A stretch of 7,601 nt of DNA from Firmicutes bacterium UBA3906. GTDB lineage: Bacteria > Bacillota > Clostridia > Caldicoprobacterales > DTU083. Position 1 is the stretch's first letter, and the number at the start of each line of letters is the position of its first letter. The stretch spans positions 1-7,601 of the forward strand of contig DGFG01000040.1 of NCBI GenBank assembly GCA_002391555.1, read 5' to 3'. A program made the position numbers and the translations under genes. The notes beneath the pieces are model-generated. The model did no database searches, was not told the DNA's origin, and saw only the letters and a program-made list of their open reading frames with translations. Below, piece after piece: positions 5,706-7,601 of the stretch.

Positions 5706-6005
5706 ATGGTAAGAGAGCTAGACGATAGGAAACTAGTCAGGAGCAAAAGTCACAGTGTCCTAATGGAGAACAGGGAAAAGGTGACCATAACAGGTGTAGA
5801 GGATGTGGATTCCTTTGATGAATCTGCAGTATTGCTTGTAACTGAGCAAGGCTTTATAACCCTCCACGGTATTGATCTGCATATAAACAAGCTAAATCTT
5901 GAAGATGGCCAGCTCATAGTAGAGGGAGAGATACTAGGACTAGAATATAGCAACCAAGAAGGGGGCAGGGGCAAGGGAGGCTTCTTTAGCAAAATGTTTA
6001 GATAA
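5706..6005 (+). CDS. yabP: Sporulation protein YabP
   Basis: A 99-aa soluble protein of the YabP/YqfC family, made in the mother cell during spore formation; its biochemical role is not known, though the yabP-yabQ pair is linked to spore cortex and coat assembly. The family core is visible: NREKVTITGVEDVDSFDE (22-39), then alternating strands LLVTEQGFITLHG (43-55), LHINKLNLEDGQLIVEGEI (58-76) and a final LEY, which suggests a small beta-rich fold. The C terminus is glycine- and basic-rich (about 85-99). The ATG at 5706 has SD GGGGGAG (5694-5700) 5 nt upstream, and the length is typical (about 100 aa). yabQ follows after 15 bp, with its SD directly abutting the yabP stop, so the two are cotranscribed. 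Confidence 0.93.
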   Translation: MVRELDDRKLVRSKSHSVLMENREKVTITGVEDVDSFDESAVLLVTEQGFITLHGIDLHINKLNLEDGQLIVEGEILGLEYSNQEGGRGKGGFFSKMFR

Positions 6006-6020
6006 GGGGGTTAACTAGCT

Positions 6021-6506
6021 ATGCCGTCTACCGTTAACCAGGCCTATGTTTTCTTAGCTACTGTTTATGCTGGCTTTGTGATAGGCTTTGTATATGACTT
6101 ATTTAGGATGATTAGGCAAATCACTAGGCCGGGCAAGCTTGTTACGGGGCTACTTGACCTTGTCTTTTGGCTCTTGATGGCCCTTTTATCCTTTCTTGTT
6201 GTCTTTAAGGTTAATTATGGGGTAATAAGGCTATATACGATTGCTGGACTTGCTATAGGCTGGGGCCTTTATGCCTTTGTCCTTAGTCCATTTGTATTCA
6301 AGCTACTGATAGGAATATACAAGCTAGTGGCTGGCCTATGTAAATGGATAGCTAGGATAATAGGCTGGCCCTTTAAAAAGCTTTTTTTCCTGATAGGCCT
6401 TCCCTTTGGCCTGCTAAAAAAACTATTTAGGCCTATCTTTTCAAAGTCTAAAGCCCTTGTCTCTAGGATTTTTCCAAAAGAAAAGATAAAAAACATTTCC
6501 AGTTGA
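6021..6506 (+). CDS. yabQ: Spore cortex biosynthesis protein YabQ
   Basis: A 161-aa integral membrane protein. In B. subtilis YabQ sits in the outer forespore membrane and is required for cortex formation. Three hydrophobic segments are clear (about 8-28, 42-64 and 70-97), with the conserved VYDLFRMIR motif (24-32) after the first helix. From 98 onward a basic, amphipathic tail (KLVAGLCKWIARIIGWPFKKLFFLIG..., ending in many Lys/Arg) is likely to lie on the membrane. The ATG at 6021 is preceded by GGGGG (6006-6010), overlapping the end of yabP, at a rather long 10-nt spacing. Length and position directly after yabP support the call more than residue identity, because the family is poorly conserved. 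Its stop codon lies inside the -35 of the divIC promoter. Confidence 0.88.
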   Translation: MPSTVNQAYVFLATVYAGFVIGFVYDLFRMIRQITRPGKLVTGLLDLVFWLLMALLSFLVVFKVNYGVIRLYTIAGLAIGWGLYAFVLSPFVFKLLIGIYKLVAGLCKWIARIIGWPFKKLFFLIGLPFGLLKKLFRPIFSKSKALVSRIFPKEKIKNISS

Positions 6507-6532
6507 CAGGAATTATGGTTCCTATGTAGAAT
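6503..6532 (+). promoter_or_regulatory. Sigma-A promoter of divIC-yabR
   Basis: A perfect -35 TTGACA (6503-6508), overlapping the yabQ stop codon, lies 18 bp before TAGAAT (6527-6532). The predicted start is near 6539 and the leader is about 70 nt. A second, weaker possibility downstream is TTGATT (6559-6564) with TATAAT (6584-6589) at 19 bp. The spacer and start region carry inverted repeats (AGGAAT 6508-6513 / GTTCCT 6518-6523; ATGTAGA 6524-6530 / TCTACAT 6551-6557). Confidence 0.75.
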
Positions 6533-6610
6533 ATAGAATATGTATATCTGTCTACATTTTGATTCAGTTTACTCATAGATAAGTATAATACACAAAAGAA
6601 GGGTATTATT

Positions 6611-6919
6611 ATGGCTAGGAGTAGTGAAAAAAAGCAAAAAAGGAAATACAAATTAAAGCGAAGGGCAAAAATTCTATTTGCTATGCTGATTATGGGATAC
6701 CTTTTGTTTATAATGGTTGAGCAGGAGCTTGAAATTCACAAGCAAGAGCAGGCCATGGAGGACTTAAAGGCCCAAATCACCCACGTAGAGGAAAAAAACG
6801 AAATGATACGTAGGCAGATTAGGTACACCCAAACTGAAAGCTACATAGAAGAGGCCGCTAGAAGCAAGCTTGGCTGGGTCAAGGATGGAGAAATCATATA
6901 TATAGAAAATAATGAATAG
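6611..6919 (+). CDS. divIC: Cell division protein DivIC (FtsB-like septum initiator)
   Basis: A 102-aa bitopic membrane protein of the divisome. DivIC pairs with FtsL and with DivIB/FtsQ at the septum and helps activate septal cell-wall synthesis. The cytoplasmic head is strongly basic (KKQKRKYKLKRRAK, 7-20), one transmembrane helix spans about 21-36, a coiled coil follows (about 37-72, rich in E/K/Q with heptad-like hydrophobics), and the end SYIEEAARSKLGWVKDGEIIYIE (77-99) is the FtsB/DivIC signature tail. The ATG at 6611 follows AAGAAGGG (6596-6603) by 7 nt. The size equals the usual 100-125 aa. It has its own consensus promoter, which fits vegetative need independent of the sporulation genes just upstream. 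An alternative yabR start codon overlaps its stop. Confidence 0.93.
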   Translation: MARSSEKKQKRKYKLKRRAKILFAMLIMGYLLFIMVEQELEIHKQEQAMEDLKAQITHVEEKNEMIRRQIRYTQTESYIEEAARSKLGWVKDGEIIYIENNE

Positions 6920-6938
6920 GGGAGGAAGTATTTCTTAT

Positions 6939-7349
6939 ATGTCTGTTGAGGTTGGACAAATACTAGAGGGAACTGTGTCAGGGATAACCAACTTTGGTGC
7001 CTTTATTGAGCTGGGGTCTGGTAGGACTGGCATGGTCCACATTTCTGAGATTGCAGATGCTTATGTAAAGGATATTAATGAGTATCTAAAGGTAAATGAT
7101 AGGGTAAAGGTTAAAATCCTATCCATTGACGGCCATGACAAAATAAGCTTATCCATTCGCCAAGCAGGAGAGATCAAAAAATCCACCCGTCCTGTTGAAA
7201 TAGAATGGGACAAGGAGTTACAAACAAGCACTCCTAGCTCCTTTGAAGAGACCCTGTCAAAGTTTATGAAGGATAGCGAGGAGAGGCTATCTGATATTAA
7301 AAACAGAGAGTCCAAGCGTGGCGGTGGCAGTAGCCGAGGTAGGTTCTGA
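6939..7349 (+). CDS. yabR: S1-domain RNA-binding protein YabR (CvfD/GSP13-like)
   Basis: A 136-aa cytoplasmic protein with one S1 OB-fold domain (about 5-75): GQILEGTVSGITNFGAFIEL (6-25), GMVHISEIADAYVKDI (31-46), LKVNDRVKVKIL (50-61) and KISLSIRQA (68-76). The linker leads to a conserved helix SFEETLSKFMKDSEERLSDI (101-120) and a Gly/Arg/Ser tail (127-136) that may add RNA affinity. Relatives bind RNA or the 30S subunit and affect translation; the exact role of YabR is not settled. I chose the ATG at 6939 because the product MSVEVGQILEG matches family N termini. The in-frame ATG at 6912 overlaps the divIC stop and its own SD would fall inside divIC. The GGAGGA SD (6921-6926) is 12 nt from 6939, longer than usual. 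Cotranscribed with divIC. Confidence 0.9.
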   Translation: MSVEVGQILEGTVSGITNFGAFIELGSGRTGMVHISEIADAYVKDINEYLKVNDRVKVKILSIDGHDKISLSIRQAGEIKKSTRPVEIEWDKELQTSTPSSFEETLSKFMKDSEERLSDIKNRESKRGGGSSRGRF

Positions 7350-7354
7350 ACAAG

Positions 7355-7380
7355 TACTAGTTGACTAGTAGGGCTTTTAC
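7355..7380 (+). terminator. Weak hairpin after yabR, possible terminator
   Basis: TACTAG (7355-7360) pairs perfectly with CTAGTA (7365-7370) around loop TTGA, 5 nt after the yabR stop. The following sequence is GGGCTTTTAC, so the T run is short and displaced. At best it is a weak terminator. Confidence 0.3.
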
Positions 7381-7392
7381 CAAAAAAAACTA

Positions 7393-7421
7393 TTGACTTA
7401 ATCCGTCTCATATTATAGAAT
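7393..7421 (+). promoter_or_regulatory. Promoter of the tRNA operon
   Basis: TTGACT (7393-7398) and TAGAAT (7416-7421) are separated by an ideal 17 bp. The predicted start at about 7428-7430 falls at the left edge of a perfect inverted repeat and about 33 nt before the mature tRNA. It uses the same TAGAAT -10 as the divIC promoter. Confidence 0.78.
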
Positions 7422-7429
7422 ATACATCG

Positions 7430-7456
7430 TTGTCATAAAGATAGACTTTATGACAA
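7430..7456. repeat. Perfect 11-bp inverted repeat at the start of the pre-tRNA leader
   Basis: TTGTCATAAAG (7430-7440) and CTTTATGACAA (7446-7456) are exact reverse complements around a 5-nt loop (ATAGA). It begins at the predicted transcription start and ends 5 nt before tRNA position 1. It could be a leader stem seen by RNase P or another nuclease, or a DNA operator. No T run follows, so it is not a terminator. Confidence 0.75.
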
Positions 7457-7461
7457 GTTGA

Positions 7462-7535
<74 letters not shown>

Positions 7536-7539
7536 CCTT

Positions 7540-7567
7540 AAGCCGTCAGCACATGTGCTGGCGGCTT
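7540..7567. repeat. Long hairpin between the two tRNAs
   Basis: A 28-nt near-perfect palindrome: AAGCCGTCAGCA (7540-7551) pairs with TGCTGGCGGCTT (7556-7567) with one T-G wobble and a loop of about 4 nt. It starts 2 nt after the CC end of the first tRNA. CTAAATC follows, so there is no T run for termination. It may be a processing signal for separating the tRNAs, or a dispersed palindromic repeat. Confidence 0.7.
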
Positions 7568-7575
7568 CTAAATCT

Positions 7576-7601
7576 GGCGGTGTAGCTCAGTCGGGTAGAG
7601 C
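7576..7601 (+). tRNA. Second tRNA, 5' part only (window edge); possibly elongator tRNA-Met
   Basis: GGCGGTG (7576-7582) fits an acceptor strand, followed by TA at positions 8-9, D stem GCTC (7585-7588), a GG-containing D loop and GAGC at the very end. The anticodon is beyond the window, so identity cannot be read. The first bases GGCGGTGTAGCTCAG match what I recall of B. subtilis elongator tRNA-Met, which is the reason for that guess. It is cotranscribed with tRNA-fMet, given the 38-bp spacer and no terminator. Confidence 0.8.

Noticed and set aside
6912..6938. yabR starting at the ATG overlapping the divIC stop
   Set aside because: The extra residues MNRGGSISY are not family-like and the good SD lies downstream of this ATG; 6939 fits YabR N termini.

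Overview
The window looks like a chromosomal core region of a spore-forming Bacillota, probably class Clostridia. Three things point there: the sporulation genes yabP and yabQ, the order flippase - mazG - hup - rqcP - ... - yabP - yabQ - divIC - yabR - Met tRNA, which matches the Bacillus subtilis yabM-yabR/spoIIE neighbourhood, and strong purine-rich Shine-Dalgarno sites with frequent UUG/GUG starts. GC content is moderate. AGG (Arg) and CTA (Leu) codons are heavily used. I cannot name the genus. All protein genes and both tRNAs lie on the + strand. I see no mobile element, CRISPR array or foreign gene.

Layout. 1-245: the terminator of an upstream gene, then a promoter. 246-3351: a SpoVB/YabM-type lipid flippase and a two-domain MazG (YabN), probably one transcript. 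3352-3817: hup (HU protein) with its own AT-rich leader, promoter and perfect terminator. 3894-4247: rqcP (S4 domain, ribosome quality control) with a terminator. 4345-5394: a SpoIID/LytB-domain lipoprotein. 5395-5705: a 311-bp gap holding three degenerate copies of a short repeat, a strong terminator, a sigma-E-like promoter and an 18-bp palindrome. 5706-6506: yabP-yabQ. 6503-7349: a consensus promoter driving divIC-yabR. 7393-7601: a tRNA promoter, a leader inverted repeat, initiator tRNA-fMet, a long hairpin, and the 5' part of a second tRNA cut by the window end.

How the genes fit together. Several products act at the cell envelope during division or sporulation: the flippase (cell-wall or cortex precursor export), the SpoIID-domain lipoprotein (glycan cleavage), YabP/YabQ (spore cortex and coat) and DivIC (septum). 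The rest are housekeeping: nucleotide sanitation (MazG), nucleoid structure (HU), rescue of stalled 50S subunits (RqcP), an S1 RNA-binding protein (YabR) and the initiator tRNA. The terminators and promoters divide the region into at least five or six transcription units.

Most of this is ordinary, conserved sequence, and I do not see an undescribed multi-gene system. The items most worth checking are non-coding: the repeat cluster and possible attenuator or small RNA before yabP, the palindrome in the yabP promoter, the inverted repeats around the divIC and tRNA promoters, and an initiator tRNA with unusual base pairs.
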